Assembly (NCBI GenBank): GCA_943914515.1
Contig: CALUCI010000003.1
Coordinates: 1 to 64,000 of the forward strand
Source of the DNA: an uncultured Pseudomonas sp.
GTDB taxonomy: Bacteria; Pseudomonadota; Gammaproteobacteria; Pseudomonadales; Pseudomonadaceae
Direction: 5' to 3'
DNA: 64,000 nt
Made by a program: the position numbers and the translations under genes. The notes under the pieces were generated by a model. The model was not told where the DNA came from, did no database searches, and worked only from the letters and a program-made list of their open reading frames with translations. Positions 27,290 through 34,572 of this stretch are shown piece after piece (position 1 is the stretch's first letter; every line of letters starts with the position of its first letter).

Positions 27290-28261
27290 ATGGGTCGAGT
27301 CGTTGCAGCGGCGGTGTACAGCGCCGGCAGGAAAGTCACCAACATCAGCCTCGACGAAGGCGCCGAATGGGCCAGGAAGCCCGGGCATTTCGTCTGGATC
27401 GGTCTGGAAGAACCCAATGCCCAGGAACTGGCCAACCTGCAACGCCAGTTCAACCTGCATGAACTGGCCATCGAGGATGCGCTGGAAAAACACAGCCGGC
27501 CCAAGCTGGAAACCTTCGGCGATGCGCTGTTTATCGTGACCTACTCGCCGGTACGCCACGAAGGCAAACTGGAATTCATCGAGACCCACATCTTTGCCGG
27601 CAACGGCTACATCATCACCTGCCGCAACGGCCACTCGAAATCCTATGCGCTGGTGCGCCAGCGCTGCGAGGCGCGCCCGCTGCTGCTCGAACACGGCGAA
27701 GACTTCGTGCTCTACGCCCTGCTCGACTTCGTGACCGAGAACTACCAGCCCGTCAGCGAGGCCATCCACGGCGAAATCGAAGAACTGGAGCAAAGCGTGC
27801 TCAGCGGGTCGCTGCAGGAAGAGGACATCCGCCGTATCCACAGCCTGCGTCGCGACATCCTGCGTCTGCGCCGTTACGTGGCACCGATGGTGGAGGTCAG
27901 CGAAGAATTGCAGCGTCTGGCCTTCCCCTTCATCGACAAGAACATGCGCCCGTACTTTCGCGACGTGCAGATTCACGTCACGCGGCAGATGGAAGACCTG
28001 GCAGGAATCCGCGACATCGCCAGCCAGACCATCGAGATCGGCATGCTGCTGGAGTCGTCACGGCAGAGCATCGTGCAACGCAAGTTCGCCGCCTGGGCGG
28101 CGATCCTGGCGTTCCCCACCGCGGTGGCGGGGATCTACGGCATGAACTTTCAGAACATGCCGGAGCTGGGCTGGCACTACGGCTACTTCGCCGTACTGGG
28201 GGTGATCGCGGTGGGCTGCACCGCGCTGTATGGCAGCTTCAAGCGCTCGGGCTGGCTTTAG
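27290..28261 (+). CDS. corA: CorA-type magnesium/cobalt channel
   Basis: A 323-residue CorA family channel. A large cytoplasmic domain is followed by two C-terminal membrane helices and the selectivity motif GMN in IYGMNFQNMPEL on the connecting loop. The soluble part has the long helix with ELEQSVLSGSLQEEDIRRIHSLRR. The 3' end overlaps the convergent amidotransferase gene by 23 bp. No riboswitch-like Mg sensor was seen in the 65-bp upstream gap. Confidence 0.95.
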   Translation: MGRVVAAAVYSAGRKVTNISLDEGAEWARKPGHFVWIGLEEPNAQELANLQRQFNLHELAIEDALEKHSRPKLETFGDALFIVTYSPVRHEGKLEFIETHIFAGNGYIITCRNGHSKSYALVRQRCEARPLLLEHGEDFVLYALLDFVTENYQPVSEAIHGEIEELEQSVLSGSLQEEDIRRIHSLRRDILRLRRYVAPMVEVSEELQRLAFPFIDKNMRPYFRDVQIHVTRQMEDLAGIRDIASQTIEIGMLLESSRQSIVQRKFAAWAAILAFPTAVAGIYGMNFQNMPELGWHYGYFAVLGVIAVGCTALYGSFKRSGWL

Positions 28262-28967
28262 GCTGGGACACGAACCGCATCATCCACTCGGCGACCGTCT
28301 GCCCCTGGTGGTCGACGCCGAGGCTGTCGATGCCTTTGCGATAGACCGTGTCGCCCAGATGCTCCTGACGTATTTCGAGCAGCGCCCGCGAATAGTCGTG
28401 GATGAATTCCGGATGACCCTGGAAACACAGCACCTGGTCACCGATGTGATAGGCCGCGTAGGGACAGAAGTCGCTGGAGGCGATCACCGTGGCGTTTTCC
28501 GGTAATGCGGTGACCTGATCCTGGTGGCTGATCAGCAAGGTCAGTTCCTCCACCTGCGGGCTCATCCACGGCGCCTTGGCGGCCATCACGTAACGGTGGG
28601 TGCCGACGCCCCAGCCCTGAGTGGCGCGTTCGGTCTTGCCGCCCAGCAGCAAGGCCAGCAGTTGATGGCCAAAGCACACCCCCAGCAGCTTGTCGCCACG
28701 GCGGTAGCGTTCCAGCAGGTACTGCTTGAGTCTTTCGATCCAGGGATCGTCACCGAAGGAGTCGGCCTTGCTGCCGGTGACGAGGTAGGCATCAAACACC
28801 TCGTCATCGGGCGGGTAATGGCCATTCATCACGTTGTAGACGCTGAATTCGGCGGCGATTGGCTGGTGAGTGAACAGTTGCTCGAACATCCGTCCATAGC
28901 CCTGATACTGCTCGACCAGTTCAGGCCGCAGGACGTCGGTTTCCAGGATGCAGATGCGTAACGACAT
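28239..28967 (-). CDS. Class I glutamine amidotransferase-like protein
   Basis: A 242-residue stand-alone GATase1 protein resembling the GMP-synthase amidotransferase domain. The nucleophile elbow is GVCFGHQLLA, and the His/Glu pair is in CFQGHPEF. No synthase partner is adjacent, so the ammonia acceptor is unknown; relatives act in gamma-glutamyl metabolism or remain uncharacterised. The ribosome-binding site is weak. It overlaps corA at the 3' ends. Confidence 0.88.
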   Translation of the reverse strand: MSLRICILETDVLRPELVEQYQGYGRMFEQLFTHQPIAAEFSVYNVMNGHYPPDDEVFDAYLVTGSKADSFGDDPWIERLKQYLLERYRRGDKLLGVCFGHQLLALLLGGKTERATQGWGVGTHRYVMAAKAPWMSPQVEELTLLISHQDQVTALPENATVIASSDFCPYAAYHIGDQVLCFQGHPEFIHDYSRALLEIRQEHLGDTVYRKGIDSLGVDHQGQTVAEWMMRFVSQPKASPSA

Positions 28968-29333
28968 AGACTTGGCCCTGAACGACAGTGGTGAAAAAAC
29001 ACCGGTAGAGCGTGCCGCGATTATGGGCAGCAGGCAAGCATTCCCTCGGACGAACGGTCATTTCCCTTCACTTCGAAAGTGTATCCCGTTCAAGCGTCTA
29101 GCCAGCCCTACGTCAGGCCTATGGCATAAAGCCTCATAAGAAAATGCGTTAACAGTACTAAGGTCGAGACGAAACAGTTCTAAAACAGCGGTAACGTTAC
29201 CCCTAAGGTTGGTTGTATACCCATATTCAGCAGGTTTGCGACCAATACGGAAAGCCCGTGCACTGACTGGTCGGCAAGCCCTGGAAAAGGAAGCCGCCCG
29301 CTCTCAGGAATAACAACAAAAAGGCAGTCAGCC
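28968..29333. promoter_or_regulatory. Regulatory-looking gap with direct repeats and palindrome
   Basis: No gene of usual size. It holds two direct repeats AACAGTWCTAA (29151 and 29173, exactly 22 bp apart), the perfect palindrome GGTAACGTTACC (29190-29201) and, just before the next small gene, an A-rich AATAACAACAAAAAGG tract fitting the AANAANAA motif bound by Hfq/Crc. The order suggests an activated promoter for the small gene with catabolite control of translation. Confidence 0.45.
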
Positions 29334-29429
29334 ATGTTCAAACAACACAAGGTACGTCAGGCAGGACTCATTCTGTTCGCCACCACATTGCTGTTGATCG
29401 TCCCCAACCTCACGCGACTGTTCGGCTGA
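29334..29429 (+). CDS. 31-residue small membrane protein
   Basis: A very short gene encoding a basic N-terminus (FKQHKVRQ) and one hydrophobic helix (LILFATTLLLIVPNL), then stop. The ribosome-binding region is AAAAAGGCAG, preceded by an AANAANAA tract. It has its own elaborate upstream region. The function is unknown; it may be a regulatory peptide of a membrane complex. Coding status rests on start context, composition and regulatory signals, not on homology. Confidence 0.6.
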   Translation: MFKQHKVRQAGLILFATTLLLIVPNLTRLFG

Positions 29430-29499
29430 CCGGCCGGGCTTTTCAGCGCACTTCAAGCTCTGGTGTATGCTGCCGGCCCTCACTGGTTGGAGTTTCCCC

Positions 29500-30300
29500 A
29501 TGCGCTACTGCGTCACGCTGCTGCTCGCCGTGCTGAGCCTGCCCTTGTCGGCAGCACAACTGACCCTGGAACTGGGTTCCGGTACCAGGCAATGGCAGAG
29601 CGAGGCGCTGCTCAAGCACCCGCAGGCGCGGGATATCCGGATTGACCAGGACGTGTCGTACAAGAAGCCCATGACCTACCGCGCAGTGCCGCTGGCGGCC
29701 CTGCTCGAAGGCGTGAAGCCGGGTGACCACCTGCAGGCCGTGGCCCTCGATGGCTTTGCCGCCGAGATGCCCGCCGCCCCGCTGCTGCAGAGCGGCCCGG
29801 CACAGGCCTGGCTGGCAGTGGAAGACCCGGCGCAGCCGTGGCCGCCCCTGGGCCCGGACAAGCCCGGCGCAGGCCCGTTCTATCTGGTCTGGACCCACCC
29901 CGAAGCCGGCAACATCAGCCCCGAACAATGGCCGTTCCAGGTCGCCAGCATCCGCCGCCTGCAACCAGTGGCCGAACGTTTTCCCGCACTGCGCCCGGCG
30001 CCCGGCCTGAGCGCCGACGATCCGGTCAGTCGGGGCTTCGCCCTGTTCCAGAAAAACTGCATGGCCTGTCATCGCCTCAACGGTGCCGGCGACGCCCAGT
30101 TCGGCCCGGATCTGAACCGTCCCTACAACCCCACCGAATACCTGCGCCCGGAGTTTCTGCGGCGCCTGATCCGTGACCCGCAGAGCCTGCGCCAGTGGCC
30201 GCAGGCGCGGATGCCGGGCTTCGCGCCGAGCGTGCTGCCAGAGGCCGACCTCGACGCCCTGCTCGCCTACCTCGCCCATATGGCCAAGCGCAAATCCTGA
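29500..30300 (+). CDS. Periplasmic c-type cytochrome with N-terminal SUOX-like domain
   Basis: A 266-residue exported protein. A signal peptide (residues 1-19, ending LSAA) is followed by a domain of about 130 residues resembling the molybdopterin-oxidoreductase (SUOX) fold but without visible cofactor residues (PMTYRAVPLAALLEGVKPGD), then a class I cytochrome c domain with CMACH at 187-191 and a probable axial methionine in RMPGF. GGAG supports the start. It converges on the transglutaminase operon with a 3-bp gap. The electron partner is unknown. Confidence 0.85.
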   Translation: MRYCVTLLLAVLSLPLSAAQLTLELGSGTRQWQSEALLKHPQARDIRIDQDVSYKKPMTYRAVPLAALLEGVKPGDHLQAVALDGFAAEMPAAPLLQSGPAQAWLAVEDPAQPWPPLGPDKPGAGPFYLVWTHPEAGNISPEQWPFQVASIRRLQPVAERFPALRPAPGLSADDPVSRGFALFQKNCMACHRLNGAGDAQFGPDLNRPYNPTEYLRPEFLRRLIRDPQSLRQWPQARMPGFAPSVLPEADLDALLAYLAHMAKRKS

Positions 30301-30303
30301 GGG

Positions 30304-31098
30304 TCACTGCTGGGCCGAGAACCCGGACGTGACCAGCACGTTGGCATGCATCTGCTCGTAACCGCCGCCGCGGCGCATGCCGCGAACCGGGCAGGCGTCC
30401 AGGTAGTCCAGCCCCACCGCCAGTTTCAGGTGCCGCTGTGGCACGGCAAGCTGGTTGGTCACGTCGAAGCTGTACCAGGCGTCATCGAGCCAGGCCTCGG
30501 CCCAGGCGTGGCTGGCCATGTGCTGGTTGTCGTCATCGAACAGATAGCCCGAGACATAGCGGGCCGGGACCAACAGGCTGCGGGCACAGGCGATGAACGC
30601 ATGGGCATGGTCCTGGCAGACCCCGGCGCCACCGGCGAACGCCTGCGCGGCACTGGTTTCCACTGCCGTCGCCCCCGGCCGATAGGCCATGCGCTCATGC
30701 AGGCCGCCCATCAGATCGATCAGTGCCCCGCGATCACGCCGCGCGCCGCAGCGCTGGTCGGCGAAGTCGCGCAGCGCTTCGTCGGCCTCGGTCAGCCGGG
30801 TGAAGCGCAGAAACGGCAAGGGTGACTGCGCTTCGTGTTCGGACTCGCGGGTCGGGTCGATCTCGACCTCGCCACGGGCAGAAATCAGCAGGTCGGCATG
30901 GGGCTCTTCCAGACTGAGCACATGCAGGATGTTGCCGAACGGGTCACGTCGGGCCTGCGCCGGGCGCGGCAGATCGAGCTGCCACTGCAGCACCTGCTGG
31001 CGCTCGTTGTTCGGCGGGGTCAGGCGCAGGTACTGGATGCTGGTACGGACCTGGTCTTCGTAGTGGTAGGCGGTTTCGTGGCTAATGGTCAGTCTCAT
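30304..31098 (-). CDS. Transglutaminase-like cysteine protease family protein
   Basis: A 264-residue cytoplasmic protein with the bacterial transglutaminase N-terminal domain (LTISHETAYHYEDQVRTSIQYLRL) and a papain-like core. The catalytic Cys is in GVCQDHAHAF, the His in SHAWAEAWL and the Asp in FDVTNQ. It is the third gene of an operon with alpha-E and ATP-grasp genes, overlapping alpha-E by 4 bp. In this conserved context it is proposed to cleave or form amide bonds on a peptide made by the ATP-grasp partner. Confidence 0.92.
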   Translation of the reverse strand: MRLTISHETAYHYEDQVRTSIQYLRLTPPNNERQQVLQWQLDLPRPAQARRDPFGNILHVLSLEEPHADLLISARGEVEIDPTRESEHEAQSPLPFLRFTRLTEADEALRDFADQRCGARRDRGALIDLMGGLHERMAYRPGATAVETSAAQAFAGGAGVCQDHAHAFIACARSLLVPARYVSGYLFDDDNQHMASHAWAEAWLDDAWYSFDVTNQLAVPQRHLKLAVGLDYLDACPVRGMRRGGGYEQMHANVLVTSGFSAQQ

Positions 31099-32045
31099 AC
31101 GACCTCCAGGTAAGCACTGTGAATGGCGTTGCCCAGCTCACGCACCCGCGGAATGTAATCGTTCAACCAGGGGTGCAGGCCTTGCGAAAGAATTTCGTCG
31201 ATACCGGTGTAGCGCAGGCGCGCATCCACTTCCGCTGCCAGACGCTGGGCCGGCAGGCCGTTCCTGCCGGGAAGGCTGGCGAGGATCTGGTCGATTTCTT
31301 CGGTGCAGGCGCGCAGTGAACGGGGCACATCGGCACGCAGGAGCAGCAGTTCGGCTACATGGCGAGCCGTGGGGGCGTCGCGGTAGATCTCGGTATAGGC
31401 CTCGAACGAGGACAGGGCGCGGAGCAAGGCGCTCCACTGGTAGTAACCACGGGCGGAACTGTCACTGACGTTTTCGGCCTCCTCGCCGAACATCTCGTAG
31501 CGGGCATCGAGCAGACGCAGGGTGTTGTCGGCGCGCTCGATGAAGGTGCCCAGGCGAATGAAGCGGAACGCGTCGTTACGCATGATCGTGCCGTAGGTGG
31601 CGCCACGGAACAGGTGCGAGCGCTCCTTGATCCACTCGCAGAAGCGGCTCATGCCGTAACGGCCCAGCCCCTGTTCGGCAATGCCGCGAATCTCCAGCCA
31701 GGTGGCGTTGATGTTTTCCCACATGTCGGCGGTGATGCGCCCGCGCACGGCGTGGGCACAGGCTCGTGCCGCGCCGAGGCAACTGTAGATGCTTGCCGGG
31801 TTTTCCGGGTCGAGGGCGAAGAAATGCAACAGGCGCTCGGCGTGCAACTGACCGTGGCGCGACAGGTAGTCGTCCAGGGTGCCGGTGATGCGCAGCGCCA
31901 GGGCCATTTCGTCGAGGCCGTCGCCGCGGCCGTCCTGCGGCATCAGCGAGAGCGAATAGCTGACATCGAGCATCCGTGCGAGGTTTTCCGCCCGCTCCAG
32001 ATAGCGCGACATCCAGTACAGATCCGAAGCCGTTCTACTGAGCAT
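31095..32045 (-). CDS. Alpha-E domain protein
   Basis: A 316-residue all-helical alpha-E (DUF403) protein. It starts LSRTASDLYWMSRYLERAENLARMLDV, the diagnostic N-terminus, and includes RARACAHAVRGRITADMWENIN mid-protein. The biochemical role is unknown. Alpha-E proteins nearly always occur with circularly permuted ATP-grasp and transglutaminase genes, as here: the upstream stop is 3 bp away and the downstream gene overlaps by 4 bp, indicating tight translational coupling. Confidence 0.93.
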   Translation of the reverse strand: MLSRTASDLYWMSRYLERAENLARMLDVSYSLSLMPQDGRGDGLDEMALALRITGTLDDYLSRHGQLHAERLLHFFALDPENPASIYSCLGAARACAHAVRGRITADMWENINATWLEIRGIAEQGLGRYGMSRFCEWIKERSHLFRGATYGTIMRNDAFRFIRLGTFIERADNTLRLLDARYEMFGEEAENVSDSSARGYYQWSALLRALSSFEAYTEIYRDAPTARHVAELLLLRADVPRSLRACTEEIDQILASLPGRNGLPAQRLAAEVDARLRYTGIDEILSQGLHPWLNDYIPRVRELGNAIHSAYLEVV

Positions 32046-32048
32046 GAT

Positions 32049-33458
32049 TCAATCCTCGACTACCCAGGTGTCCTTGGTACCGCCCCCCTGGGACGAGTTC
32101 ACCACCAGCGAGCCCTCGCGCAGCGCCACCCGCGTCAGGCCACCGGGCACCACGCGGGTCTCCCGGCCGGACAGGACGAAGGGGCGCAGGTCGATGTGCC
32201 GCGGTGCGATGCCGTTTTCGACGAAGGTCGGGCAGGTCGACAGCGACAGGGTCGGCTGGGCGATGTAGGCCGCAGGGCGAGCCTTGATGCGTTCGGCGAA
32301 AGCGGCGATTTCCGCCTTGGTCGAGGCCGGCCCGACCAGCATGCCGTAGCCGCCGGAGCCCTGGGTTTCCTTGACCACCAGGTCCGGCAGATTGGCCAGC
32401 ACGTGGGACAGTTCCTCGGGCTTGCGGCACTGCCAGGTGGGGACGTTCTTCAGGATCGGCTCTTCGTCCAGGTAAAAACGGATCATGTCGGTGACATAGG
32501 GGTAGACCGACTTGTCATCGGCCACGCCAGTACCGATGGCGTTGGCCAGCACCACGTTGCCGCAGCGATAGGCCGAGAGCAGCCCGGGAACGCCAAGCAT
32601 GGACTCCGGGTTGAACGCCAGCGGATCGAGAAAGGCATCGTCCAGACGACGGTAAATCACGTCCACCGGCTTCGGCCCGTCGGTGGTGCGCATGAACACC
32701 CGCTCGTCACGCACGAACAGGTCGGCGCCCTCCACCAGTTCCACGCCCATTTCCCGGGCAAGGAACGCATGTTCGAAGAACGCGCTGTTGAAGCGACCGG
32801 GCGTCAGCACCACGACGCTGGGGTTGTCCAGCGGGCTGGAGGTTTTCAGGGTATCGAGCAGCAGGTTCGGGTAATGGTCGATGGGGGCGATGCGCTGCGC
32901 TGCGAACAGTTCGGGGAACAGCCGCATCATCATCTTGCGGTCTTCGAGCATGTAGCTCACGCCGCTGGGCGTGCGCAGGTTGTCTTCGAGAACGTAGTAG
33001 CTGCCATCGCCGTCACGCACCAGGTCGACCCCGGAAATGTGCGCATAGATGTCGCGGTGCAGATTGAGCCCCTGCATCGCCAACTGGTATTGCTCGTTGG
33101 CCAGTACCTGCTCGGCCGGAATGATTCCGGCGCGGATGATCCGCTGCTCGTGGTAAAGGTCGCAAAGAAACATGTTCAGCGCGCGCACCCGCTGGATGCA
33201 GCCACGCTCGACGACCCGCCATTCGCTGGCGGGGATGGCGCGGGGAATGGTATCGAACGGAATCAGCCGCTCGGTACCCTGCTCGTCCCCGTACAAGGTG
33301 AAGGTGATACCGGCGCGATGGAACAGCAGGTCGGCCTCACGCCGACGCTGCGCCAACAATTCCGGCGGGGTCTGCGCCAGCCAGCGGGCGAATTCCCGGT
33401 AATGCGGACGGAGCTGACCGTCGGCGGCGTACATCTCATCATAGAACGTGCGGATCAT
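32049..33458 (-). CDS. Circularly permuted type 2 ATP-grasp protein
   Basis: A 469-residue CP-ATP-grasp ligase (DUF404/DUF407). Conserved blocks: IRTFYDEMYAADGQLRPHY at the N-terminus, DGSYYVLEDNLRTPSGVSYMLEDR, VVLTPGRFNSAFFEHAFLAREMG and VVKETQGSGGYGMLVGP. It is thought to form amide bonds using ATP. AAGGAG sits at ideal spacing before this start; a longer in-frame reading is not needed. It heads the operon, and a near-consensus sigma-54 promoter lies about 35 bp upstream. Confidence 0.94.
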   Translation of the reverse strand: MIRTFYDEMYAADGQLRPHYREFARWLAQTPPELLAQRRREADLLFHRAGITFTLYGDEQGTERLIPFDTIPRAIPASEWRVVERGCIQRVRALNMFLCDLYHEQRIIRAGIIPAEQVLANEQYQLAMQGLNLHRDIYAHISGVDLVRDGDGSYYVLEDNLRTPSGVSYMLEDRKMMMRLFPELFAAQRIAPIDHYPNLLLDTLKTSSPLDNPSVVVLTPGRFNSAFFEHAFLAREMGVELVEGADLFVRDERVFMRTTDGPKPVDVIYRRLDDAFLDPLAFNPESMLGVPGLLSAYRCGNVVLANAIGTGVADDKSVYPYVTDMIRFYLDEEPILKNVPTWQCRKPEELSHVLANLPDLVVKETQGSGGYGMLVGPASTKAEIAAFAERIKARPAAYIAQPTLSLSTCPTFVENGIAPRHIDLRPFVLSGRETRVVPGGLTRVALREGSLVVNSSQGGGTKDTWVVED

Positions 33459-33493
33459 GCCGAACTCCTTGTCACCCGTGCACAAGCACAGTC

Positions 33494-33508
33494 GCAAAGC
33501 CCGTGCCA
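33494..33508 (-). promoter_or_regulatory. Sigma-54 promoter of the ATP-grasp operon
   Basis: The minus strand reads TGGCACGGGCTTTGC, matching TGGCACG-N4-TTGC at every fixed position with exact -24/-12 spacing. The inferred transcription start near 33482 gives a 24-nt leader containing the AAGGAG site. Confidence 0.8.
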
Positions 33509-33560
33509 GCGGCATTAATCCTTTGTAATCAAAGAGTTGGAAATAATCAGGAAAGACGCC

Positions 33561-33575
33561 GCACCAGACTTGTGC
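33561..33575. promoter_or_regulatory. NtrC-like enhancer site
   Basis: GCACCAGACTTGTGC fits the NtrC consensus GCAC-N7-GTGC, including the inner C-A and T. It is centred about 85 bp upstream of the inferred start of the sigma-54 promoter, a usual enhancer distance. Confidence 0.6.
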
Positions 33576-33659
33576 AGCACGGCCCACAGAATTGGGGCGA
33601 GCGCTTCATTGCGAAGCGTGGGATTGCCCGGGGCGACTATCGCCACCCCGGGACGCGGT

Positions 33660-33992
33660 TCAGGTAACCGGGCGCTCCTGCTTCACTCCCCAGCCCTGGA
33701 CCTCACCGCCCAGTGGCGCTATCACGGCTTCGAAATCCTGTTCGAATTCGCCGATGCCACCGTGGGTGGCGTACATGATCTTGCTCAGTTCCAGCTCCCA
33801 GCCACCGTCATCACCCTCATGTACCTGGGCACACAGCGACTCGCCCCGAAACTTGCCTGCTGCCCTGCGCGCCCGATCCTCGTCCGGGAAAACCGCGTAG
33901 AACTCGATGGGATGGATTTGTGCGAAGTCGAAACCGCCTTCTTTCATGCGGTGCAACACCGCGCTGCTGATGTCCTCGTACAAGTTGCTCAT
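33660..33992 (-). CDS. rraB: RraB-family ribonuclease E inhibitor protein
   Basis: A 110-residue acidic protein of the RraB family, which in E. coli binds RNase E and alters degradosome action. The arrangement FDFAQIHPIEFYAVFPDEDRARRAAGKFRGE followed by WELELSKIMYATHGGIGEFEQDFEAVIAPLGGEVQGWGV fits the family length and pattern. GGAGGACG precedes the start. It lies divergent-side of the ATP-grasp operon control region, in the same orientation. The 184 bp upstream of it shows no gene. Confidence 0.78.
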   Translation of the reverse strand: MSNLYEDISSAVLHRMKEGGFDFAQIHPIEFYAVFPDEDRARRAAGKFRGESLCAQVHEGDDGGWELELSKIMYATHGGIGEFEQDFEAVIAPLGGEVQGWGVKQERPVT

Positions 33993-34176
33993 GAAACGTC
34001 CTCCTCACTGACGATGGATAGACTTTCAACGCTTGCGCACTTACCCCTGGCGCTGGACGCGGGCGGGGTACTCGAGCGAGTGGAGCAGTGAACGACAAAG
34101 GCCGGCGTCACAAAACCGACGACCTTGCCTAGCAGCGTAGCGGTAGAGCCGGCACATCGCCAGCCGATGCCCCTAT

Positions 34177-34413
34177 TCAGGGCTTTTCGTTGATTTCGGT
34201 GATTTCCACGCCGTTCTGCTCCTTGAGCCATTTCGCGGTCGGACAGTCGGCACGGTCCTGAAAATCGTTGAGGTCGAGTTCATCCATGACCGGGAACAGG
34301 TGCCCACGAACCCGTCGTGCGGCGTCTTCGATGCCCGGACGGTGCTCGGCGGCAAGCAGCAGCGAGGTGCGCTCGCCTTTCTGGTCAACAAAGATGATTT
34401 CCCACTCTTTCAT
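34177..34413 (-). CDS. Small conserved hypothetical protein
   Basis: A 78-residue soluble protein beginning KEWEIIFVDQKGERTS and ending in ITEINEKP. It has a mixed beta/alpha pattern with no signal peptide or membrane helix. GAGGAC precedes the start, and the 26-codon in-frame extension is rejected because it lacks a site. The function is not recognised. Confidence 0.65.
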   Translation of the reverse strand: MKEWEIIFVDQKGERTSLLLAAEHRPGIEDAARRVRGHLFPVMDELDLNDFQDRADCPTAKWLKEQNGVEITEINEKP

Positions 34414-34523
34414 CTGGCGTGTCCTCGATGGCAGGTACGGGATTACTTGCGAGCTACCTTCCGTTGACCTTTGCCGGTGGCCATTGTTCAAGTGGGTTCA
34501 ACAGGCGGTGCAGAAATGAAAAA

Positions 34524-34553
34524 CCCCCTTCGCTGGCAAGCCAGCGAAGGGGG
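34524..34553 (-). terminator. Terminator of the OpgB/LtaS-like gene
   Basis: A 14-bp perfect stem (CCCCCTTCGCTGGC and complement) with a 2-nt centre lies 20 bp past the stop of the minus-strand gene. Five A on the left give the T-run. The GCTGGCAAGCCAGC core resembles Pseudomonas REP sequence co-opted as a terminator. Confidence 0.88.
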
Positions 34554-34572
34554 TAAAGATACCCTCAGGCGG

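Noticed and set aside
31359..33518. 719-codon frame antisense to the alpha-E/ATP-grasp genes
   Set aside because: Same reason: the opposite strand encodes well conserved families with good starts and coupling.
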